From Ceratopteris richardii (Eukaryota > Streptophyta > Polypodiopsida > Polypodiales > Pteridaceae), in contig CM035412.1 in assembly GCA_020310875.1 (NCBI GenBank), forward strand, positions 133,654,773 through 133,718,772: a stretch of DNA of 64,000 bases, written 5' to 3'. Under the pieces are notes generated by a model, which had not been told where the DNA came from, ran no database searches, and saw only the letters and a program-made list of their open reading frames with translations. Of this stretch, positions 55,401 to 64,000 are shown piece by piece; position 1 is the first letter of the stretch; every line of letters starts with the position of its first letter. Both the position numbers and the translations under genes were made by a program.

Positions 55401-55911
55401 CCAACAAGTAGTGCCTAAACTTCTTTACCGCGTAGATCATCCCTAATCCCTCTCGTTCCGTAGTGGTGTAATTTCTTTCTGCTGCGTTCAATTGTCTGCT
55501 CGCGTAAGCTATGGGGAGATCTATGTTACCTTCATTCGTGGGTTGTGCTAACACACATCCTATGGCGTAATTGGATGCATCCACATGTACATGGAATGGC
55601 TTACTCCAATCTGGGGTAGTCAATATGGGTGCTGAGCACAATCGTCGTTTAAGTTCATTAAATGAATTTTCACATTCATTTGTCCATTCGAAATTGGTTA
55701 AAAGAGAGTACAAGGGCTTGGCTATGATTGCATACATGTGTATGAATCTCCTATAATAACCGCAATGGCCCATAAATGCCTCTACCTCTTTCACATTAGT
55801 TGGTCTAGGTAATTCTGCAATTACCTTCACCTTTTCCTCGTCCGTAGAGATTCCATTTTTTGACACAATGTGTCCTAGAATTTTGCCTTGTCTGACCATG
55901 AAAACGCATTT
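52408..55911 (-). pseudogene. pol: Gypsy-C pol part 2: RT end, RNase H, two H2C2 modules, integrase, second protease-like domain
   Basis: An open frame of 1,167 codons after the TAA. It starts with the last RT part (GKILGHIVSKNGIS, FMGHCGYYRRFI). RNase H has HVDASNYAIG, TEREGLGMIYAV, TDHQALLYL and LRADHLSR, all acidic residues kept. Two zinc modules follow in tandem (about 55,060-54,840, CKECNVC; and 54,690-54,450, KRCDVCQR). The integrase core has GIDFVGP, VSDRGTHF and NGQAESTNK: D, D and E intact. After the integrase C-terminus and a charged helix (KKRKEEENRIRAEAQAEAIER) comes a second aspartic-protease-like domain (ALIDSGVATSAI near 53,240; EPLILGQDWLYDHSVDLN near 53,030). The end is a Gln/Pro/Arg-rich tail to SGTRQI. 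Confidence 0.88.
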
Positions 55912-57693
55912 TTATGGGTTCAAACAAACCTGATATTCTCGACATTTGTCAAATATTTGTCTTAACTCTGGAATATGTGTCTGTCTTACATTCGAATGTG
56001 CACATAAGTCATCGACATAAACTTCCAAGCTCTTGCGTAAGAATTCCTTAAAAACATGACACATGAGTCGCTGGAAAGTGGCGGGTGCATTTGTTAAGCC
56101 AAATGGCATTACACGAAATGCAAATATGCCCCATTCAGTGGCAAAAGCCGTCTTGTGCTGATCTTCTCGAGCAATGGCTACTTGGTTATAGCCTGAAAAT
56201 CCATCAAGAAAGCTGTAAACTTCCTTGCCCGCAACTCTTTCCAATAAGTGTTCTGTGATAGGAAGAGGATAACTATCTCTAATCGTTGCGGCATTAACTT
56301 TTTTAAGGTTAATACACACGCGCAATTTTCCATTCTTCTTGGGCACTACCACAATGGGGGATACCCATTCGGTATGCTCAATTTCGTAAATAAATCCTGC
56401 TTCTATCAAGCGATCTATCTCCTCTTTAATCTTCGCAGCGTAGTTATCATTATACGTGTACGGTTTCTGTTTTGTCGGTTTTTCATCTGGAGTCATAGGG
56501 ATTCTATGAGAACATATATCTGGATCTACTCCTTTCAAATCTTTGTAACTCCAAGAAAAAACATCTCTATATTCGCGCAATAGGGCAACTAGCTCTTCTT
56601 CTTCTTCCGTTGTCAAATCATGCCCTATATATGTGCATTTTTCTTCTTCTCCTTCTATGGCAACTATTACTTTCTTGGTTTTCTCTCGGTTATCATATAC
56701 TTGTCCGTCATTCGCCTTTCTATTGGGCATTCGTACCATGATCCTTCTATCTTCAATTTCATATTTCTTGAAGTTCTCGGGTACTTCAAATAAAGATTCT
56801 TCTTTTTCTGTCATGGTTTCTTTCTTCTTTCTTTTCTTGCCTTCACTCTTGTTAGTCACTTCCGTGGCTAACCTCACCTCATTCGTAATTTCCTCGTGTC
56901 TCTGAGTGTGAGTCTCTACTTCGAAAAAATATTCTTCCTCTGATGCAAATGGAGAGTCCATAATAATTGATTCTAAATCAAAATCGCTTGCATCCTCAAA
57001 TGCATCAGTGTTAGGTTCACATTCTTCTAAAATTGCATCGCACATGATTGGCTCTATCGTGAAAACTGAAATGTCATAGCCATCCTCGTCACAGTGGGGT
57101 GTCCATTGTTCTTCATTGATGGCTACATCCATGGTTGCTAGTATTTCTGCCCAACCATGGGGTTCAAACTCTTCGTCTGGGAATACTACAGATGCGTAGG
57201 CTGGATCTTGAAGGGTTCGTGGATGTTGTTCTGCACCTAAGGTCCTTGCTTCTAGTCGTTCTTCCTCTTGTTTGGCTACTTTACACATCCATAAATGGGT
57301 ATCCTCATGCAACCAAGAAGGATCTGATTCTAATGAGTGTACTGATTCTGTCTCTGCTGGTGTCCTATGGATGGTGTTCCATTGTATTGGGGGTACATCT
57401 CGATGTGAATAGTCTTTAAGATTGACTTTAGTAGTCACTCCTAGATGTTGCAAGTACAAAGAATTAGTTCCCCAATCTTGTACAATTTGCAACTGACGCA
57501 TGAATGGTCGTCCCAATATCATCTCATAAGCACGATTTTTCGCAAAGTCACAAATGGCGAAAGTATGCTCAAATTCTACACCACAAGTGGTGAGAGATAT
57601 GCCTTCTAGTAAGCCTAATGGTTTTTCTATGTGTCCATTAGCCATTTGTAGTTTCATCCTGGTGGGTCTGAGTGCTGGCTTACCCCAACGTTT
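55912..57693 (-). pseudogene. pol: Gypsy-C pol part 1: protease end and RT
   Basis: 593 codons between the TGA (57,694-57,696) and a TAA at 55,912-55,914. They carry the rest of protease 1 (FAKNRAYEMILGRPFMRQLQ), a long acidic linker, then RT: RVCINLKKVNAATIRD, PLPITEHLLERVAG, YSFLDGFSGYNQVAIA, FGLTNAPATFQRLM and the active-site YVDD. The TAA replaces a lysine codon in LNPKKC (Gypsy-B keeps AAA), an A-to-T change. RT is thus split, but no residue of the active site is lost. Confidence 0.9.
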
Positions 57694-60600
57694 TCACAAA
57701 GCGGTGGTAGCGATGGCTACTCCGGCTCCTGAATCTAAGATGGCTTTCGTGGTGTAGCCCTGATGGGTTATTGGAAGATATGTGTTACCTTCCTCTCCTT
57801 CGCTTACGTCTCCAACCTTTTCCACGGGTATCTCTGGTACCTTCTTATGTGATCCTATGTGAGAGGGTGTGGTAGCAAGCTCAGGGAATTGATTTGCTAC
57901 GTGCTTCCACAATTCTGGTTTTACCTTTAACAATTCCTCCAGAGTGAGATTACATTGTACTTTCGTGTTCTTGATCACTTCCGTGTTCCTAGGAATCACT
58001 GATTCTTCATTCCTCACTATTATCGTGGGTGCTCTCATACTAATAGACTTTGCTTCCCAAGGTCCTGTGAACTGAGGTAATTCTTGTAAAGAATTAGATT
58101 CAAATCCTGTGGGTTCACTCAGTTGTTCCACCTCTACATCATCATATATAGAGGGGATGTCTTGGGGAAATTGTTCCTGCAAGTCGTCTATTTCTTGAAT
58201 AGGAGGATGGGTTCCTTGTTCCTTTCTCCATTTTTCTTCTTGGATTTCTCTCAAAAGTTCATGTGAGTACCTATGTATGGAAGACAAATTGTCTTGACTT
58301 TCTGTATTGGGTACTTGAGAGAGGGATGGTGCATTCCTTTCCTCTGTCTCTGTGACAATAGGGTTCCTATGCTGATCCTTTTTCTCTTTGCTTTCTATCA
58401 AGTATTCTAGCCTCTCCATTAGTCCTTGAAAATGTAATTCCGGTTTTGCCATGTTATTCCAATTAAGATATCTAGAGGCTTCGAACAAAGCTTGTGCTAA
58501 CTCTACCATCTTCATGCAAAGTTTAGTTCTCTCAATTTCTAGATCGGCTCGAGGGTAGTTTTTACTCATTTCCGTTACTTGAGGTCCCTCTTTTATTCTA
58601 GCCTGATATGCACGAAACATCATGTCTAGGTCTTCTGGTATGGGTTCCGCTAAAACTGATCCTGATTTTTGAGCTGGGTTTTCTTGATTCAATTCCTGTG
58701 AAGTCAACTCTTGGATTTTGGCTCTAGATTCCTTCAAACTTCCTTCCAACTCGCTTATCTTTTTACTCCATTTTCTCTTTATTCTTTCTCTAGAATCTTT
58801 CCAAGATTTTGTCTTTTTACTACTAGATTCTGCAACTTCGCTACTTCCGACTACTTTCTCTTGATTAAGCTGTTGGTTCTGTAAGAGCGCCTGGGCTCTT
58901 GTTATAGCTTGGATAGGCACGTATGTAGGGTTGGATCCATCTGTGTTGTTTACAATACCTATCACGTTGATCGATGTCACATTCGAAGCATTAACTGGGT
59001 TCTTAGGACAATCTTTGATTATGTGCTCTTTGCCACAATCGGCACAAAAGCCTTGTATGTTATAGTACTGTGATTGCCTTGCTATTGGGGGATGTGGACA
59101 ATCCTTAATGAAGTGATCTCCTTGGCACCTAAAGCATGGTCCTCTAGGGCCCTGTGGTCTTTGTTGTCTCAGTTGGGGCCGTGGGTTTGGGCTTGCGTAC
59201 ATCACATTAGCATAGTCTGGCTCCCAACTAGGTTCCATTGGTGGACTATCATAATGATATGTCTCCACATGTTTTGGTGACTCCGTGTAATAAGCGGGTG
59301 GACTAGTTACATGAGTAGAGTCAAAACTGTTTGAGTTCGGGTCACTTTCTGTGATCAAGGGTGAAGAAGGCACTAAGGCCCTACTTAGGTTCTCTTTTGC
59401 AGCAGCGTATTTGACTGAGATGACATTCGCTGGTGGGGGTGGCTGCTGAGCTAAGACGGGTTGAGGTCTCTGTTGAGCCTGGTATGGGTAGTTCTGAGGA
59501 GGCCTATAGTGATAAGGCTGAGCATTGTATTGGCCTTGATACCTACCTGGCTGCTGGTATGTTTGCGGGTAGTTCTGTCTCACGGTTTGTTTGTTGTATG
59601 GGCAGTCCTGAGCCGTATGATTCGTGTATCTTCTCTCAATTGTACAATATTGGCCACTAGGGTTGGCTTGAGGTTGTGGTGCATTGGGACACACGTTTGC
59701 TAAATGATTTCCACCACAAGTGTAACAACGTACGTTAGTTGGTAGCTTGGGTACCTGTTTACTAGAAGCTCCTAGTTTTTGGGCCACTTTTTCTGCTAGG
59801 TCCTCTATCGAATTAGACAATTTTGTGGATGCTAGAGAAGAACAATCTGAGTCCTTATAGACCTTTGAGAGTTCCAACTCATCTCCTAGGTTGTCCTCGA
59901 TGTCTATACATATTCTTACACACTCCTCTAGCGTTCTGGGTTCCTTTAGGTACACATAGGAGCGTAGTTTAGCGCTCAACAAGCCATCTAGGAACAGTGA
60001 TATTTGTTTAGCTTGTGAGGGTAGCTCTTGCATTGGACATCGTTCGACATATTGTCTGAACCTGCGTCCTGCCAGTCTAACTGTTTCCTGAGGGGTCTGT
60101 TCAAAGCTATGAATCAACGAAGACGTGTCATGTCTAATCCCACTTTTAGAGAATTCAGTGATGAATGACTCTAAAAAGTGATGGATGTCTCTAAATTGCC
60201 TTTGTTGCAATGGTTGGAACCAAGTTAAAGCGGTGTTCTTTAACGTTAGTCCAAATGCATTGTATTGCGTGAACATGTCCTCGACTTGTTCTGCTCTTAG
60301 TACTTGCTTGAATTCTGCGACATGGTCATAGGGATCTCTTGTCCCATCAAAATAATTCTTCATTGATTTTACTAACTGTGTGGGTCTCAATGTTCTTGCG
60401 TGTTCGCGTGGTCTAGGTAGAGGAAAATCATCTCTACCACCTAGTATTCCATGATCTCTTTGTCTATCCACTCTATTGGTGAAGCTTACTTCCGGTCTCT
60501 CTTTATTTCCTTCTCTTTGATTTCCATGGGCTGCTGATGTTCCTGCCCCTTGTTGACCTGTATTCATGTTCGTTCTAGATGGAGGGAATATCAATTCACC

Positions 60601-61356
60601 TCTCCATGTGTATGTGTTTTTAGCGCGGTCAGGCACCACAAAGACTCTTTCTGAAGTCTCATCCAGGTATACAACCTTTCCAGGTGTATCTGGGTCCTTG
60701 AATTCATAAATTGTAATGATGCCTACCTCACCAGGGTGTTCCTTTCTGTACGTCCAAAAGGCTTCATCTGTCTCTTTATTTACAAACAACTCGGTGCTCC
60801 TGTTATCTTGAGGGATCCACTCTGGGATGAGTACTCTTGTTAATACGGATTTCCCTCTAGGTGTTCTAGGTTCTTCTAACGGTTCTTTTCCTTGAAATTT
60901 CGCTTCCGTCTCTAACTGAATTGTGCCAAACTCATTAGTATCGTTTGGCTGCGTACTTAGGACGTACATGGTTCCTTCTTTGTCTATGTAAGCGTCTCTC
61001 TCAAATTTCACCACTGGACGTTCCAATCCAATGGGTTGATCGGGCTTGTGCAGTTGCACCACTTGCCTTCGCAAACCATCCTCATAGATGCGAGCACCTA
61101 AGCGGTTGGTTCGGAGAAACTCTAATTGCGTTCTATAGGGTCCTTCAGGTTTTTCTAAGTATGCTACATTAGACCCTCCTTCTGGTCTGTCTGTGCTAAA
61201 TGCCATTTCTGATTCGCTAGTATCTGAGCTCTCGTAGGGGTAATTACTATTCAATTGCTGAGCCCACGATCGAGCAGTGGTTCTTACACTAGCCTCTGAT
61301 GATCTAAGGCTTCGTCGGTCCGACTTACCTATGTGTCTCCCTGATCTAAGGTTCAT
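57694..61356 (-). pseudogene. gag: Gypsy-C gag and start of protease
   Basis: The first ATG is at 61,356 (MNLRSGRHIGKSD); an in-frame TTG 8 codons earlier is not needed. 1,220 codons to TGA. The order is an unusual N-terminal domain shared with Gypsy-B (about 61,000-60,560, DTPGKVVYLDETSE, VFVVPDRAKNTYTW), the capsid domain (60,370-59,900, DPYDHVAEFKQVL, TALTWFQPLQQRQ), and zinc knuckles CYTCGGNHLANVC (near 59,700), CFRCQGDHFIKDC (59,120) and CADCGKEHIIKDC (59,030). A coiled, charged linker leads to protease 1 with its active site ILDSGAGVAIAT (near 57,735). The TGA lies nine codons after DSG and probably came from CGA. At this length gag is far larger than usual (300-500 residues). Confidence 0.9.
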
Positions 61357-62117
61357 TAATTTTCTTCCTTGCACACTCAATTACACACTTAGATCGTCAA
61401 TGGTTCTTTGTTATTACTTTCTTGATTCTTTTTAATTTTCTTTAGATTCTTGTCTTAATACATGCGTCAGGAATTCGACTTTCCGTTATAATTTTGAGTT
61501 CTCGTTCCGTCAAACTTATGTTCTTTCCTTTAGGTTTTTGTCACACACCTTTACTTGTAGTCTTAAACTTGAAAGAATTAAGTATCTTGAACTAGAGGCG
61601 TTCCTATCGTCTTTAATCCACAATGCTAACGTTTAGCCTAAGCTAAGAATTGACTGAGGGGGTTAAATAATCTTCCAACCTCGAGTCCGCTTTTCTGGTT
61701 GCTCTGATGCCCAAGAAGCCGTGCTTCCAAAGCTTTATGCCCTTCACTGCCTTGCCTTGGTCGCCTTTGATTGCCCTTGCTAGACCTGGAAAAATTCAAT
61801 ATTAGACCAATTCACAGTTGGATGATCAAGCACTTGAGTATCTACACCTTTTAAGTCCCTTCCCTTTTTGCCCAAATTTTCAATGTGTGCCCCCTGGCTT
61901 CCTAGTCCCAAACTAGGTGAACCTCAAAATAGCTTATCCAAAAATAGAAACGGACTTCGGATGAAAAAGTTATGAGCGTTCAGGCCCTGGGGGGTAAAAA
62001 CTGACGATCAGGTTTTCCTTCAAATATGAGCTAAGGGGTCTCCTATGAGTCTAATGGTCCAAAAATTTCTCAAAAATACCCCCAAAATTGGTCAAAAAAT
62101 GGAACCCTAAATTTGCG
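61357..62117 (-). other. Gypsy-C leader, gag-proximal part
   Basis: Non-coding, 760 bp, collinear with 19,991-20,820 of Gypsy-B. No open frame of note. Confidence 0.8.
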
Positions 62118-62822
62118 ATGGGGGTGCACAATCGCGATGGTCTGGGACCGTCGCGATGGTCCAAGCGAACTGTCGCGATGGCGTGGAGTTTGGACAATCG
62201 CGATGGTGCGAAAAGGTGAACCATCGCGATGGTCCGAAGTGAACGATCGCGATGGTGTGGAAATGGACCGTCGCGATGGTCCAGTAGTGAGCGATCGCGA
62301 TGGCGTGAGGTCGAACCGTCGCGATGGCTCGATCAGGCGGACAATCGCGATGGCGCGGTCAACGGTCAAAGGTGAACAATCGCGATGGTCCGAAGTGAAC
62401 CGTCGCGATGGCGTGATCATGCGGACAATCGCGATGGTTGGGTCAACGGTCAAAGGTGAACAATCGCGATGGTCCGAAGTGAACTGTCGCGATGGTCACA
62501 AGTGCGATGGCATGAGCCAATCGCGATGGTCCGGGGTCAGCTGAACAATCGCGATGGTCCAAGTGGACCGTCGCGATGGCTCAAGTGAACCGTCACGATG
62601 GTTCAAGTGAACCGTCGCGATGGTCCGGCCGAGCCGTCGCGATGGCGTGAGCCTATCGCGATGGTGCGACACAATCGCGATGGTCCGAGCCAATCGCGAT
62701 GGTCCACCAAAGTATGAATTTTTGAGATGCACCTGTGGATTTGTAGATGCGCAAGGGTCGCCTACCTCGTGGTGTGGTTGCCTACCAAGAATTCGGAAAG
62801 TTGCAGACCATCGCGATGGTCC
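62118..62822. repeat. Gypsy-C leader minisatellite with palindromic TCGCGATGG core
   Basis: I count 24 exact TCGCGATGG cores plus about three variants, spaced 18-30 bp. Many units extend to GACCATCGCGATGGTC, a perfect 16-bp palindrome, or to GTCGCGATGGC. A higher-order block (AACGGTCAAAGGTGAACAAT then TCGCGATGGTCCGAAGTGAAC) appears twice, at 62,359-62,420 and 62,445-62,505. Open frames across it are made by the repeat. Confidence 0.95.
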
Positions 62823-63178
62823 GCCACACTCGGCAGATCTTTGACAGAGAGTAAAATTTTACCTTTTCCAAGCTTTCCTGATGCACTGGAGCTCTGTACC
62901 TGCAAGAAAACTCAAGAAAACACAAGCACACACAAGCACAAAAGTTCTCTCTCGCTCTCTCGCATGCACAAATGAGGGGAAATGAGGTGAATGGGTGGAT
63001 ATGGTGAATTTTCTGATTTTTTTGGAGATGAAGATGATGATGCGATGATGAAGATGGAGTATGGGGAAGGTGAAAAACACTAAAAACTAAGTAAAAACAA
63101 CAACAAAAACTGAAATTTTTACCTTCCAACGCCACTTCTTGCTATACTCTTACCATCACACATTCGTCCTAGACTCGA
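62823..63178 (-). other. Gypsy-C leader, LTR-proximal part
   Basis: About 355 bp non-coding, collinear with the same part of Gypsy-B (shared GGTGGATATGGTGAATTTT). No signal recognised other than the neighbouring primer site. Confidence 0.7.
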
Positions 63179-63196
63179 TCCTCGGCAACAGCGCCA
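63179..63196 (-). other. Gypsy-C primer-binding site (Asp tRNA type)
   Basis: The minus-strand TGGCGCTGTTGCCGAGGA differs at two positions from TGGCGCCGTTGCCGGGGA, the complement of the plant Asp-tRNA 3' end used by Athila/Tat-type elements. Confidence 0.85.
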
Positions 63197-63203
63197 AATT
63201 TGG

Positions 63204-63856
63204 TGTTGCTCTAGCACAATGGTGAGAACCACGTTAAGAAGCTTCACCTCCTTAATGTCAATCTGCGGAAGAGATAGGAGTGATATGAAGATCGTGAACG
63301 TGAGATGATGGGAGAGTGAAGGTGAGAAGCACAAAGATGTACACACACATACACACACACACAATGAAGAGACAAGCAAGACACAATGGAAGGTCGGAAA
63401 TTAGCTCTATTACTCAAGAACACTATTACAAGCTCACACTAGCTCTAAAAGCTCACACTAGCCAACATGAACCAACCTCAAAAATGAGCTCTCTAGCTCT
63501 TTTTATAGTTTCTAGACTAGTTTTGACCGGTTTCACATCTAGTGACCGGCCTAGTTAAAAAATAGGTCCTAGAGGCTATTTGGAAGGGTAAACGATGTCT
63601 AAAAATAACGAAAATTGGTACGAGCATTCTACCTAAGCTCCTCAAGCTCGAGGACTCCTCGGCTTGCACAAAATGGAGCTATGAATTAGAAAATGGGATT
63701 TTGTCTATATTACATATGTTACAAGAGTGATGAAAATCAATGTTGGATGTTTGAAGAGGTAATAAAAACATAGTTGTTTGAAAAAATGATCCGACTGGCT
63801 CCCTGCTCCGTCTTTACATGCTTCCACGTCGTTTGTGCCTCCGATTGCTTCCAACA
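63204..63856 (-). repeat. Gypsy-C 5' LTR
   Basis: 653 bp, nearly identical to 46,599-47,247. It contains about 200 bp (63,213-63,416) that are absent from the Gypsy-B LTR. Confidence 0.95.
63499..63507 (-). promoter_or_regulatory. Gypsy-C core promoter TATA box
   Basis: The minus-strand TATAAAAAG is conserved at the matching place in both Gypsy-C LTRs and in the much older Gypsy-B LTR. Confidence 0.6.
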
Positions 63857-64000
63857 ACATGCATATGCATACACACATGCATATGTATACACACATACAT
63901 ATGCATACAAACATGCATATGCATACACACATGCATATGAATACACACATACACACACACATATGCATACAAACATGCATATGCATACACACAATGCATA
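63857..64000. repeat. 18-bp palindromic tandem repeat, right part
   Basis: The ATGCAT array resumes after the ACATG target duplication and runs off the window end. Confidence 0.95.

Larger units (their letters stand above)
46599..63856 (-). mobile_element. Gypsy-C, 17.3-kb Ty3/gypsy element with accessory ORF
   Basis: A complete insertion: 649- and 653-bp LTRs, perfect ACATG target duplications (46,594-46,598 and 63,857-63,861), an Asp-tRNA type primer site and a strong polypurine tract. From right to left: 5' LTR, a 1.8-kb leader with a TCGCGATGG minisatellite, gag-pol as one frame (61,356-52,408, two stops), a 0.7-kb spacer and a 1.5-kilocodon accessory frame (51,704-47,205, one stop), then the 3' LTR. 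By eye the LTRs differ at about eight bases plus small indels (near 98.8% identity), so insertion is recent. Primer type and size fit the Tat/Athila side of plant gypsy elements, which includes very large elements with extra frames; the exact clade is uncertain. Confidence 0.95.

Noticed and set aside
62113-62732. Repetitive frames and a CRISPR-like look of evenly spaced short repeats
   Set aside because: The repeat is palindromic, 9-16 bp, in the leader of a plant retrotransposon; spacers are themselves related. Not CRISPR and not coding.

Overview
The window looks like nuclear DNA of a land plant with a large, transposon-packed genome. The evidence is wall-to-wall Ty1/copia and Ty3/gypsy LTR retrotransposons with plant-type primer-binding sites (initiator-Met TGGTATCAGAGC and an Asp-tRNA type), nested insertions, AT-rich spacers, and CpG-decayed old copies. 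I see no intact host gene, no tRNA gene and no bacterial feature. The exact lineage cannot be told from sequence alone; a non-angiosperm plant is possible but unproven.

Left half (1-26,653) is one deep nest. An old minus-strand copia element (Copia-a, 22,219-26,653) is interrupted in its RNase H by an old gypsy element (Gypsy-B: 5' LTR 21,758-22,218, leader, gag, then pol at 1,655-3,440). Gypsy-B gag is cut by minus-strand Copia-3 (14,784-18,649 plus 5,842-5,924). Copia-3 RNase H is cut by plus-strand Copia-2 (5,925-14,783, perfect TSD CTTAC). The Copia-2 leader is cut by minus-strand Gypsy-A (6,425-9,611, near-perfect TSD). The 3' end of a further element, Copia-1 (1-1,654), abuts Gypsy-B pol, and a decayed plus-strand DUF7869-like transposon-type gene lies at 4,379-5,841.

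Middle (26,654-37,334): diverged direct repeats, a truncated third-family copia (Copia-b, 27,609-32,179), AT-rich unassigned DNA with a 105-bp tandem repeat, an LTR-like block with nine TTGACY motifs, and an extreme G-rich tract.

Right half (37,335-64,000): a younger copia (Copia-c) with an open RT-RNase H frame. Gypsy-D (39,152-45,680, TSD TCATC) is inserted in it. Its sequence then meets an 18-bp palindromic tandem repeat (46,078-46,598, resuming at 63,857). Into that repeat a very large and young gypsy element, Gypsy-C (46,599-63,856, 17.3 kb, TSD ACATG), has inserted.

Gypsy-C is the most interesting object. Its gag-pol is one frame of about 2,980 codons, broken by only two stops. It carries gag with zinc knuckles, a protease, RT, RNase H, two tandem H2C2 zinc-binding modules, an integrase core and then a second retropepsin-like domain. 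A separate downstream frame of about 1,500 codons (one stop) encodes a large accessory protein whose last residues are written by the polypurine tract and the LTR. The leader holds a minisatellite of at least 24 exact TCGCGATGG cores; the homologous leader of old Gypsy-B shows the same array decayed mostly by CpG-type transitions.
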